A stretch of DNA of 64,000 nt, taken from Apteryx mantelli. Lineage: Eukaryota; Chordata; Aves; Apterygiformes; Apterygidae. Position 1 is the first letter of the stretch; every line of letters starts with the position of its first letter. The DNA lies in the NCBI RefSeq assembly GCF_036417845.1, contig NC_089980.1, positions 117,329,169 through 117,393,168 of the forward strand, given 5' to 3'. A program made the position numbers and the translations under genes. Of this stretch, positions 14,283 through 25,700 are shown piece by piece. The notes below the pieces were generated by a model. The model did not search any database. It worked only from the letters and a program-made list of their open reading frames with translations, and was not told the origin of the DNA.

Positions 14283-14300
14283 TTTTTTTTTTTTTTTTTT
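14283..14300. repeat. Poly-T tract (18 T)
   Basis: Uninterrupted T run in the intergenic region. Confidence 0.85.
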
Positions 14301-15340
14301 GGCAACTAATTAACTATTTAGTGCAGCAGTTAGCATTACTTAAATATTTAGAAGGAGGCCACAGGAAGGTTAGGCCTAACTGAGCTGGACACTGTCAAGC
14401 ATTCAGCAAGTCAGATACTAAAAGACCATGCATAAGACAGGAATAATACTTCAACTATGATTATTACTTTTGTGAATGGAATTAATTGTATTAAGTAGTT
14501 TATAGAAACCCTTCATATATTTAAAATGACCTTCAGGCTCATATTACCACTACAGGCACTGCCTTCCTCAGATTCAACAAGGAAGCAGTTCTCCAGTCTG
14601 GATTCTAGGTTCTTTAGACAAATCTTCCATGCGGCAGCCAGCTACCTATAGCTTCTTTAGCACTGCCTATCATACTTTCTATGCCTTTCACATACACTAC
14701 AGATTCTCGTATAAAGCAAATTCTCAACCTGAAGGCTAGAAAGATGCATTACTGTGCTAGGAGTATTTGCCTTTTCCATAAGGTTAAATGGAATGTGAAC
14801 TGTGCCAGGTAAAAGGTTCAAGAACCACTGAAGAGAAATTCAAAATTAGTACTACCTGTAAATTGTTATAAAGGCAGATGCAAACTCTTATCTTAGTGAT
14901 ACAGATGACAGAATTCCTCTGAAGTCTATCAAGTAACAGGAATTTTTATTTCTACTGTTAAAAAAAGACATAGGTAAAGAATAACAGGATGGATGGCAGA
15001 TAAAAAAGAACATTTGGATATCAATCCAGCATTAGGATTAGCTTGCACTAGTTCATACACCCCTGACATTTATGTAACTATTTGCACTTAATTTTGGATG
15101 AAATGAGCTAAAACCTTTTCCAAAGACTTGAAGCTTGTTATTTCCTTTTATTTACTTTCTTACATTAGTTATGGCATGGGAAAAGCCCAAGAGGTTTTCT
15201 TTGCAGTATTTCTAATTCAATTAAGAGCAAGAACCAATTAAAAACTCACAAATGGTTTCCCATGAACTTTTAGACTCAAGTGTTGGATAAATTTAGATTC
15301 TCAATACCACCAAATTTGATTTCTAAATGTTCTGGCCAAG

Positions 15341-15362
15341 TTTTTTTTTTTTTTTTTTTTTT
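15341..15362. repeat. Poly-T tract (22 T)
   Basis: Uninterrupted T run. No element boundary is recognisable next to it. Confidence 0.85.
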
Positions 15363-15898
15363 AAACAGATGTCTATAGGTAGGATGCTGTGTCCATATTT
15401 AGACAACACAGAAGAAAAGTCTACTTTTCAAAATTTCTGTGCATCCAAGTACTCCCAGTAAATCCACACAAGAAGCTGTAGTTCAACTCCACTTAGATCA
15501 GACAGTTTCTCTAAAGATCAGACTAAACCCTTCTGCAGAGGCTACACAGGCATCACTATATTTCTCCTTCTTATGATCACATAGGCGGAAGTTGTGCATA
15601 GACTTGATAGAAATGCATGTGATTTGGATTTAAAACCATAGAGTTTGACAAGTTTGGTAAAACCTGGGGTTGAGATTTGTAAAAACATAATCAGAGCTAC
15701 TGTTGACATTTATTAAGCTAGTTAAAGGAGAAACTGCCATTTTTTAATGAGATGCCAGTACTTAATCCTGAGGAACTTCCAGTTGTCATCCTACTCCCAC
15801 CTTAGTAAGGAAAATAGAACAGAACATGACTGGAGAAGGCATTCAGTTAGACTGATCTGGTCCTTATTAAAACATGGATCCAAAATAATCCCAGAATA

Positions 15899-15932
15899 TG
15901 TGTGTGTGTGTGTGTGTGTGTACACACACATA
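15899..15932. repeat. (TG)n followed directly by (CA)n
   Basis: Eleven TG units followed by TACACACACA. The two halves are complementary, so the tract can fold back on itself as well as slip. Confidence 0.85.
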
Positions 15933-18900
15933 CAGAAAGAGTGAAACAGGATAGATAACCATGAAAGACAGGTCTAAGATTTTTTGTGGAAAGTTCACTT
16001 TATTGGAGTATTTGGCTTTATAGGAAAACTGAGAAAGGGATAACATATTTATTTGCTGCTGAAGAACAGGAGATATTAGCCACCTGGAAATTTAGGCCTA
16101 TGCCTAATAAAAGTATTTTCTGGTCAGCAAGGGCCTTCAAGGAAAAAAAGAAGAGAAGAAGAAACTCAGATCAAAAGTTTTGCAGTTATATTCACTGCCG
16201 AAGTTAATTTTTAAAATGATAAAAAGCCTATTGGTAATTTTTTTTAATGTTACTAGTAGCAGATATTGCAAAGAATAGAGTTTGAATGCAATGTAATTAT
16301 GTTTTTGGTCATATACTTAAACATATTAAAAATCAACATAAATGGACAAAATGATGTTCACAGTAAACTGTTAGAGAAGTGTTAGGAAACTAAATATGGT
16401 TTACAAAACATATTTTTGAATTGCTGAAAGCAAAGATGTCATTTTAAATAGTATTACAGTTGCATTAATTAAGAATGGATGTGGAAGAAAGATCTTTCCA
16501 TAGCAGTTACACGCTATTTTTGTCTTAACAACTAGCTGATTAAATGCCTGCAAGAAAAAAAAAAAAAGCTTCTTTTGCAAATTGCCCCTTGCTTTTTGTA
16601 TCTTTGGCTGGTATCAGGATATCAATTTTCTTTTCTAGTATGGGATACTTACTCACTTGGTCCTTCAAACATCTATTCTCCTAGACCCCTACCTAAAATG
16701 ACTGGGTGCCAGGAACCTAATAACTGGTCTACAGACATATTTAGTACTTTGTGTGGTTTCTGTAACATCTTCTCCAATACCTTCTCTTTGTTCTGATCTG
16801 GGTTAGGCATCCTGTAGCAAAGGAACACCTACATGGACTTTCCTTCATAGAAAACATCTCCTACCAAGACATGAGCCTCTTTTGGGAGTCTGTATATCTC
16901 TAGGTTTTTTTCCTAGATCTACCACAGAAAGCCTGTTCCTTACATATCTCTTAGTTTACAGAATTGTGCAGACTGCCTTTTACTGCAAAGTCCATACTAA
17001 CCAAAAATACTTTTGGAATTAGCCTAAGCCCACTGACACAGGTTGAACCAGCATGCATAAAAGGCATGTAGAATCAGGCAGTAGAGTTTTGTAGTGCCAC
17101 AAGAAGGCTTGTTTTTGACAACCAATGTCACTTCTTCCATTAGGCTAATTCACTACTTCTCTTTCCCATGTAATATTTAGAGGAAGAAAGGAATTTTCCA
17201 AGTATGGAGCATGAATTTATTAGTCACTACTATACTGCAGAGTCTACAGACTAGCATGAACACTTAAATTAGACAACCCTCTTTTTTCCCAAACTAAGTC
17301 AATCCAAGAAACTGAATTTGCATAAACAATAAAAATATTGTACTGTGGAAGTTCATAAATTCCAACAGTTTCATGGAAACAGACACTTGAGATGAGTTAA
17401 GAAGCTTTAACAACCCTATACAAAGGCAAGTATATTGGCTGAAAAAGTAGCCAGTATTCTGGAAATTACTAACAAAGTACTACAGCACAAATCTGCTAGT
17501 GGATTCTTAAGCTTGTACTGAATAACTAAACTGAAGCAAAAGGGTATAATAAATGCAAGAGTGATTCTTTATGAATATGTAGCATATCTAGCTTCTGGGT
17601 CCATGATATTATTACTATTCCTATTCACTGAGCCTCGATATTGGATGATTCAGTGTTTCTCTGCTTAATAAGTAACAGATGTAGTTCACAAAAGACATGC
17701 AAACAGAATTTGCTTCTTACCTCAAGGTGGTGGATGTTACAACAGTTCTTCAAAAGGCATATATTAATGCTTTCACTGCAGTTATGCAAGCTTATATAAC
17801 TTTTTCCAAAAGGTTGCAAAATACCTTCTGATAAAAATACGTGCAAACGATACACATCTTTTTTGGTGGTGGTATCTGTCTAAAGACAGATGCATATGTC
17901 TGTGTTGTCTATGATACATAGAATCTGAAGGATTTTCTTTGAAAGATGGTAAACACACTTGCCTATGTTTTTAATCTCTTCAGTCTCATTTTTGGTTTTG
18001 TCAAAAATATACAGCCCAGTCTGAAAGAACTCCAGAAGCTTTTGCTATTGAGTGGAACTGAATGACTTTCTAACAATGCTAAGTTTTCCTCTATACTAGG
18101 CTTAGTCTCGTCATGAAGATAGGTAACTTAGAGACAAACAGCACCTGATAGAAGGAGAAAGTCCGCCTGGTGTACTGCTGTGAGTAGTAGATCATATAAC
18201 TGCAAATTGGCTGCTGGAGATGTCACACACACTAATTTTTTATGGGATACTCATGGCACTTTTAGGACAAGGACCTACCAAGGACTTAACAAAATACACT
18301 TTCAAGTGGGGAAGAGTCCAGACTGAAGAAGCACAATTACCATCTTGGCATTAGTTATGTATAAGTATAAAACTGCACATCCAGCCATGAGAAAGAAACT
18401 AAACTGGTTCTCAAGAACTCCAAGTCTCATTCTCAACTCTGCTCTGATGTGTCACACCAACTTTCAAGTCAATAACCGCATCTCTACAGTGAAGCTGATT
18501 TACAAAGATACTCGAAATTAAGTTGAACTCTGTGAATTACAGGGTATATAAATGCTACACATTACTACTTCTGCATATATTCTCCAGAAATGTTTTTTCT
18601 CTATCTTACTGCTAATAATTTACTCTTTTTTAAGCTAATGTTACTGTTTCCTTAAAGATTAAACAGTAAAAAAAATCTTATATGAGAAGGAGCAGGAGAG
18701 TTGTTTAAGTTCATCTGTGAACCAGGCTTGCTTGTTTTCTCAGGCTTGCTTCCTGGCTGTAGAATAAATTCTTACAGGAACCAAGGGACATCATAAACCT
18801 ATATATTTTCTGGCCGGTATTGATCATGCATTTGATTAAACAAATTTTCAGAAGTGCTTAAATTCTTCAATGATGAGGGCAGCACAAGACAAGCTATTAA

Positions 18901-19139
18901 AGAAGCTGAACTGCTTAAGTGCTACAGAGTTGCTTTTAAAAAAGTCTTTGTATGCCTGACAAGGAAAAACATTGGGGACCAGACCTAAAGTATTTACTAA
19001 GAAAAATTACAATGCTTAAAGTGATTTTTAAAACCAAGTATGAAGGTAATTTCTTCTACCATACATGCGAAAAAAAATACCTGTACATTTAGCAAAAGTA
19101 AAAAACTCCAACTCAGAGACAGTTTGATGCCAGTTTGAG

Positions 19140-19145
19140 TTTATT
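19140..19145 (-). terminator. SH3YL1: Candidate SH3YL1 polyadenylation signal (AATAAA)
   Basis: The complement of TTTATT reads AATAAA on the gene strand, about 355 nt downstream of the stop codon. A second AATAAA is nearer the stop, at 19336-19341. Sequence alone does not say which is used; transcript 3' ends would decide. Confidence 0.35.
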
Positions 19146-19197
19146 ACAGAAAGAGACCAAACATTATAACCTAATAGAAACCAGTATTTCCCCACTA

Positions 19198-19266
19198 TGT
19201 CTAGTTTCAAATTGTTTGTAATTTTTCCCCCAAATCTATATTGCAAGAGAAAGTTGAAACTAGACA
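19198..19266 (-). repeat. 13-bp perfect inverted repeat, presumed SH3YL1 3' UTR
   Basis: TGTCTAGTTTCAA at 19198-19210 is exactly complementary to TTGAAACTAGACA at 19254-19266, with a 43-nt loop. It lies about 235-300 nt downstream of the SH3YL1 stop codon. Confidence 0.7.
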
Positions 19267-19335
19267 CAAATCGGAATAATTTTTTTCAGGCAACCTATTC
19301 AAAAATAAAACTTCATCATAAATTATCACCTAATG

Positions 19336-19341
19336 TTTATT
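19336..19341 (-). terminator. SH3YL1: Candidate proximal polyadenylation signal (AATAAA)
   Basis: AATAAA on the gene strand about 160 nt past the SH3YL1 stop. If used, it would leave the inverted repeat at 19198-19266 out of the mRNA. Confidence 0.3.
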
Positions 19342-19500
19342 TAAGAAATAAGTTTAGGGTAAAGTTAATGTCATTTAACGCACTTCAGTTTTGTGTTGGA
19401 ATAGTCTTGATCAGGAATCTCATTTTGATAAATCCAAAAAGTTAAAATACATTTTTGTGTGCAAGTATATTATTGCTTCAACACTTTCTTCTATACAAAT

Positions 19501-19700
19501 TCAGTCATTACTTATGGCAACATAATTGGCTGGAAAGATGCCAGTTTGTCCTCCTATTGTTCCTTCCCACCAATCAAACTGTGAATTTGTTTTGGTTGTG
19601 ACTGTGATTTTGTCTCCAGCTTTGAAAGATAAGTCACCTGGCTGTTGTCCTTCGAATGAATAAAGTGCTGTCACTTCTGCTGGATTGCTCCAAGAATTAC
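19501..19700 (-). CDS. SH3YL1: SH3YL1 exon 10 (SH3 domain and stop)
   Basis: 200 nt, acceptor TTTCATTTCAG. Completes Gly276 (G|GT) and encodes residues 277-341, then TGA at 19501-19503. The SH3 domain has ALYSF (287-291), the GDLSFKAGD strand, the tandem Trp 319-320 and GIFPANYV (329-336). The expected aromatic and proline ligand-pocket residues Y289, F291, W319, P332 and Y335 are all present. A 25.5-kb intron separates it from exon 9. Confidence 0.97.
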
Positions 19701-22700
19701 CTGAAATGAAAGAAATTAAATAAAAAGAAAATTACTGACCTTCACATACAGTAAGTCCTTAAATAAAATATCCTTAAATGATAGTAGAGACCAGTGACAA
19801 AGGCACCAAAATAATTTATCTGAGTGTATAAACTGCAGACAGAAAAACCATGGCTTCCACTACATTTTTATATAAGTGCCATTTGGATTCTAGTCTATCA
19901 GCACAGTATTGTTAACAAAGTAGCACTCTTCTCAAAATAAAGATCAGCAGTTTTCTCTGTATGCCTCAAATTGTTCCACTAGAGACAGTGCGAACAAAAT
20001 CAGCGTGTTGAAGAAAGCATAACTATTTCCTGATAGACTGCTGAACAGAAGAACTTTTGAGTTTTAGTTCTGGTATGTGTTCTCTGGACACAAACTGCAA
20101 AACTTAAAGCAGGGACTTTGATTTTATATCCATGCTTAGGATATAGGATTGTAAAATACAAATGTTCACAGCATTTTCCTTCTCTTTTCATAGTGTTTAT
20201 TATTTCTAGGATTTTGGGATGTTTTGCCCATCAAACAAAACATACAAAGTTTACTGGTGGAAAGAACGTCTTATGGCTCTACATACTGGAAGGGACTTAG
20301 CCTGCATTGAGGTGTTTTACACCACTTACATAAATGATTTTTATTCTCTTTCCATCAGTCTCATACACAACTTTTTCAGTCCTTAACTGCGGTGGGATTC
20401 ATGCCGTGACTCCTCCAATTTAGTTTTAAAATCACAGAATCACAGAATCGCTGAGGTTGGAAGGGACCTCTGGAGATCATCTAGTCCAACCCCCCTGCTC
20501 AAGCAGGGTCACCTAGAGCACATTGCACAGGATTGCATCCAGGCGCGTTTTGAATATCGCCAGAGAAGGAGACTCCACAACCTCTCTGGGCAACCTGTGC
20601 CAGTGCTCTGTCACCCTCACAGTGAAAAAGTTTTTCCTCATGTTCAGATGGAACTGCCTGTGTTTCAGTTTGTGCCCATTGCCTCGCGTCCTGTCACTGG
20701 GCACCACTGAAAAGAGTCTGGCTCCATCCTCTCGACACCCTCCCTTCAGATACTTGTACACGTTGATAAGATCTCCTCTCAGCCTTCTCTTCTCCAGGCT
20801 AAACAGGCCCAGCTCTCTCAGCCTTTCCTCATAAGAGAGATGCTCCAGTCCCCTAACCATCTTTGTAGCCCTTCGCTGGACTTGCTCCAGTAGTGCCACA
20901 TCCCTCTTGTACTGGGGAGCCCAGAACTGGACGCAGTACTCCAGATGTGGCCTCCCCAGGGCTGAGTAGAGGGGGAGAATCACCTCCCTCCACCTGCTGG
21001 CAACACTCTTCCTGATGCACCCCAGGATACCATTGGCCTTCTTGGCCACAAGGGCACATTGCTGCCTCATGCTTAACTTGGTGTCCACCAGCACTCCCAG
21101 GTCCTTCTCGGCAGAGCTGCTTTCCAGCAGGTCAGCCCCCAACCTGTACTGGTGCATGGGGTTGTTCCTCCCCAGGTGCAGGACCCTGCACTTCCCTTTG
21201 TTGAACTTGGTGAGGTTCCTCTCCACCCACCTCTCCAGTCTGTCCAGGTCTCTCTGAATGGCAGCACAGCCCTCTGGTGTATCCTCCACTCCTCCCAGTT
21301 CTGTATCATCAGCAAACTGGCTGAGGGTGCACTCTGTCCCTTCATCCAGGTCATTGATGAAGAAGTTGAACAAGACTGGACCCAGTACTGACCCCTGGGG
21401 GACACCGCTAGCTACAGGCCTCCAACTAGACTCTGTGCCACTGACCACAACTCTCTGAGCTCTGCCATTCAGCCAGTTCTCAAGCCACCTCACTGTCCAC
21501 TCATCCAGCCCACACTTCCTGAGCTTGTCTATGAGGATGTTCTGGGAGACAGTGTCGAAAGCCTTGCTGAAGTCAAGGGAGACAACATCCACTGCTCTCC
21601 CCTCATCTACCCAGCCAGTCATTCCATCAGAGAAGGCTATCAGATTGGTTAAGCATGATTTCCCCTTGGTGAAGCCATGCTGACTACTCCTGATCACCTT
21701 CTTGTCCTCCACATGCTTGGAGATGGCCTCCAGGATGAGCTGCTCCATCACTTTTCCAGGGATGGAGGTGAGGCTGACTGGCCTGGAGTTCCCTGGGTCC
21801 TCCTTCTTGCCTTTTTTTTTTTTTTTTTTCAAAATCATCTAAAGCCTTGAACATTATTATCCGGTCCCCATTCTTGTTAACATTTTTAGCCAATGTCTAA
21901 ATATTTAGTATGTTTGATCTTTCAATCTGAGTATCTTTATTTTGCTGATGATCACATTTGCTCTCAATTCTTTTAACACGGTCTGAACTTTATAGAGTAG
22001 TTGCCTTTCTTTAAAGTTGGTTTTAAAAATAATTCAATTAAACCAGTGTAATCCCTTGTATGAATGCATCTAAAAGTGGTTCATGCAGATCTGAAAAAAG
22101 TACTTTGGTGGTACAATAGACAACTAGTTAAGAGGAAATGATGAACACAGTGAGCTGGAGAGGTTTCAGGATGTATTGCTCATATGGACACAATGACTGC
22201 ACAAATGCTCAAGCACATAACATGACAGATTTTTAGCATTAGGTGCACCTGCAAGTCATGCCTGCTGCCTGAACTCAGTTGTAAAGGGGAAAACCCATGC
22301 TCCTCTTAGTCTACAGATTTCAAGTAGAGCTGGAAAGGATGTGAGAGAAGCACCGCTACTACTTTTTTTAGCAGTCTGTCCTCAATAGCTGATTCTGATA
22401 ACGGTATAACTTTTCGTCTGGCTGCTTTTATCACCTCAAAAGAAAGAGGAAAAATTCTTTTGCACCCCAAAATACAGACTTTCTAGACAAAAAAGGACAA
22501 ACAGAGAAGAAGAATGGACTACAAATGTATGTGTAAACAGCACAGATGTCCTTTTCTGGTGTCTGTAAATATATATGTTCACTCCATAGGCTACTTCTTT
22601 CCCTTCATGACCTGCATTTGCAACAATGCACTGGATAATCAAAGAATAATGGAAAATTCTGCGGCCATGGGCTGGGAGACTGTTGATCGCAAAGAGGTCA

Positions 22701-25700
22701 AAGACTGTCTTTCCTAGGTTCATGATCTTAAGTCGCACATCACTATTTCTTTTGATATAAAAAAGAAAACAAAAGAGAAGGTCCATGTATATCAGATCTT
22801 TTTCTCCACTAGTTACCCCTACCAAAAAAAGGTAGCAGTAGAACTTTCCTCAATATCCTTTTTACTTTTGCACTTGAAACCTGGACAGATTGAGTATTCA
22901 GCAATTGCTTGATCTTCCTCCACGAATTCAAGCATTTGATGCAGTCAGGATGATATGATGTGTTCACATGCATATTTTGATTGAGGAAATCATGCAGAAA
23001 AGCACAAAAGTGAAAGATACTTTGACTTTTTATTCCTAATTTTAAATGAAGAAAAGTAAGAAAATATTATGGATCAGCACTCTTCAAGGGCTAAGGCAAG
23101 AGAACAGTTCTGACACACTTATGTAAAAAAAAAAAAAAAAAAGAGGATGGGGTGTGTTTTACTTCTATGCCACATTCAGGCAGTAAGTAGGGGTATCAGT
23201 GTATTGCATAAGGTACTATGAAGGCTACAAATTCTCATGTTTTTCTTAATAATACATGTTCCCATCACCTGAATGTGCAGGTAGAGAAGCACTCAAGGAG
23301 AATTACAGTTACTAAATATTTATAACTGTCCAAACTATGTTAATACACTTGGAAAAATAAAGATAATTGATGACACGAAAAAAAGACAACAGGAAGTTAA
23401 TAGTCAAAGTCTCTTTTAACTAAAGTTAATAGAAGTTAATAGAAGAACTGTCACTGCAGCTTTAGTAAGCTGGACTCACAGCAATGGTATTAAACAGCAG
23501 TTACCTCCTCCATGGCTGAACTTGAATTACGAGTAATACTATAATTCCTCTTACATAAACCGTTGAGTATACTGAAATTGGAAAAGTAGAAGTAGGAAGG
23601 AAAATGAAGAGAAACTAGACACAAATCAAAGCATGAAAAGGTGAAACAAAAGTACATGTGAGATATGAAAATGTAGGAGTGCAATTGATGCACTACAAAC
23701 ACGTCTCCAACTACTGTTTGCTCTGTCAAATGAACAAGATTGTTTCATGCATTTGCCTTCCCACTTTTGCTCCTCTTCCAGAGGATCATACATCCTTCCA
23801 AACATGCAGAAACTTCAAAGTTAGCTGTGATTATGAACACTGCTTTGAGTCCTTGCCCTGTTTGCTACCTATCATTCCAAAGCATTTTCCAACTTTATTA
23901 TTCTCTCACCTATTTCATAATAATTCCTATTTAATTTTGCCTAGCAGCTCTTTGCCATATTATAGTTTCATTTTATTTCTCATCAAGACTCTTATCTCTG
24001 CGCTTTACTAGCACGAACCAGATAAAATACGTATTTATGGTCTCTAGATTGCAGCATCCCATGCCTCATATTTATTAGATTATCCTAACAAAGAAGTATC
24101 TTAAATGAATGTACCTTTTTGAAATCTGCCATATATCATATGAAGAGAAGCTATTTCATCTGTTTCCTCATTTCAGTTGCACATAAACTGGGGTGGATAC
24201 ATATTATACTGTATCATGTTATATGTGATATACTACAGATGAAAAAGCATGACTTTTTCTATATGCATTGTAATAACGTCAAATTTTAAAACATTTATTT
24301 TAAACAAAATTGTTATAGTCACACATGAAGATTGCTGAATGCCTATCTTGAAACCACATTTGCAGCTCACACAAGATGGTGCTACAGTGCTACATACAGC
24401 ATATGATACTGAGATCACTGAGATTTATGAGTATGCACACTGGAATAAAAACAAATTACATTGTGGAAAATCCTTAATTAATGAGATTTGAATACACACA
24501 CAGCACACTTCTACAAACACAGTGGCCAACACAGAAATATAGAAATTTTGGTTGAAGATCTATTAGTGCAGCAGCCAGCATACATATTCAGTGTTCTAAT
24601 AAACACAGGAATGGCGTATGCTGGTTAACTAACTGCTCTGACCAGTATACCCTTTCATTTTTATTCATCTTTACATACCATAATGCTCTGAATGTTTTGC
24701 TTAAGACTACTGCTACAGATAAATGACTTGATGTTGTATTAACTAGAGTGAATTTACAGCCTGTTAGGCACTCTGTGGTACCAGCCCCACAGTAAATATA
24801 GAAAGAAATTACAGTATATCTACAACAGAATAAAAGTATTCTCCAGAAAGTTGCTACAGAACAGATACACTGGATACATTTATACTAATACACTGAACAG
24901 TGTCAGAGCCTTTTTTTTGACTTTGAGGCCAATGGGGATAGACTAGTCACCTATGTACTAGTAAACTCTCAGCATCCAGACAGGAAAGCCATATCCAAAC
25001 TACCTACTGGTTTCTAGACTGGAATGACTCCCAAACTGCACCCATAAATTATCTGGGAAAGTGCTAATGACAGCCATGCCAAGGAACGGTCTAACAGTTT
25101 AGCCATATAGGTAACTGAGTTCTAGCGCTTAGGCCCATGCCCTCACACTGTTTATATTACCAGTAAATGTAGCCACTAATTACACATTCTAATTTATACC
25201 ATGATAAAATATCTGTAAACCCATAGCTTGACTCTAAGAGTGTTTTTTTTTAAAGAAGAACAGGCATTTCATGTCACTTTGGATTCGGTTTTATTAAGCT
25301 TTTGAAAATCAAAAACAAGCTGAAAAACAGAAGAGTTGCAGTACTGCTGTGGGTCCCAAACTTGTTTTACTGGCAAGGATGTATATCCTCTAGCTATTGA
25401 ATGTCCAATGTTGAAAAACTTGCAGAGAAATTATGCAAAAACTACAAAGTGCTGCTTTTGCCCATTGGGACACAAAATAAAATTGAAATGAGTTTCATGT
25501 GCTTGAGGTTAGTGGCGAGATTGCTAAACACCTACTTAGCAAAATTAGATAATTGTCAGCAATTAGAGAGCTAGCAGGATCTCCATGGAACAACCATGTG
25601 TCCAGCTATATGACAGGCTATAAGCAAAGTAAGACAAACTACTAGTGCTGTCTTTGGGCTCACCTGACCCATATTAAGAATCTTGCAGAAAAGGAGACCC

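Larger units (their letters stand above)
1631..19139. other. Gene-free intergenic stretch downstream of SH3YL1
   Basis: About 17.5 kb between the Tigger1-like element and the presumed 3' end of SH3YL1. Open frames here are short, overlap one another on both strands and match no family I recognise. The segment about 1880-2990 is visibly less AT-rich than its surroundings and is open in several frames on both strands, which suggests composition or an old repeat rather than a gene; a non-coding exon cannot be excluded. The rest is AT-rich unique-looking sequence with the simple repeats listed separately. No CpG-rich promoter-like patch is seen. Confidence 0.6.

Noticed and set aside
20523-21458. 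Several plus-strand frames over the truncated CR1
   Set aside because: They are complements of the CR1 ORF2 fragment; the same shadows appear over the full-length copy in the opposite orientation.
22436-22825. 129-codon open frame on the minus strand in SH3YL1 intron 9
   Set aside because: No recognisable domain, low-complexity ends rich in Phe and Ser, no splice context in phase with the gene; most likely chance.
19250-23620. A 17-bp word (GAAACTAGACACAAATC) shared between about 19256 and about 23611
   Set aside because: The match does not extend on either side and such a coincidence is plausible in 64 kb of AT-rich DNA.
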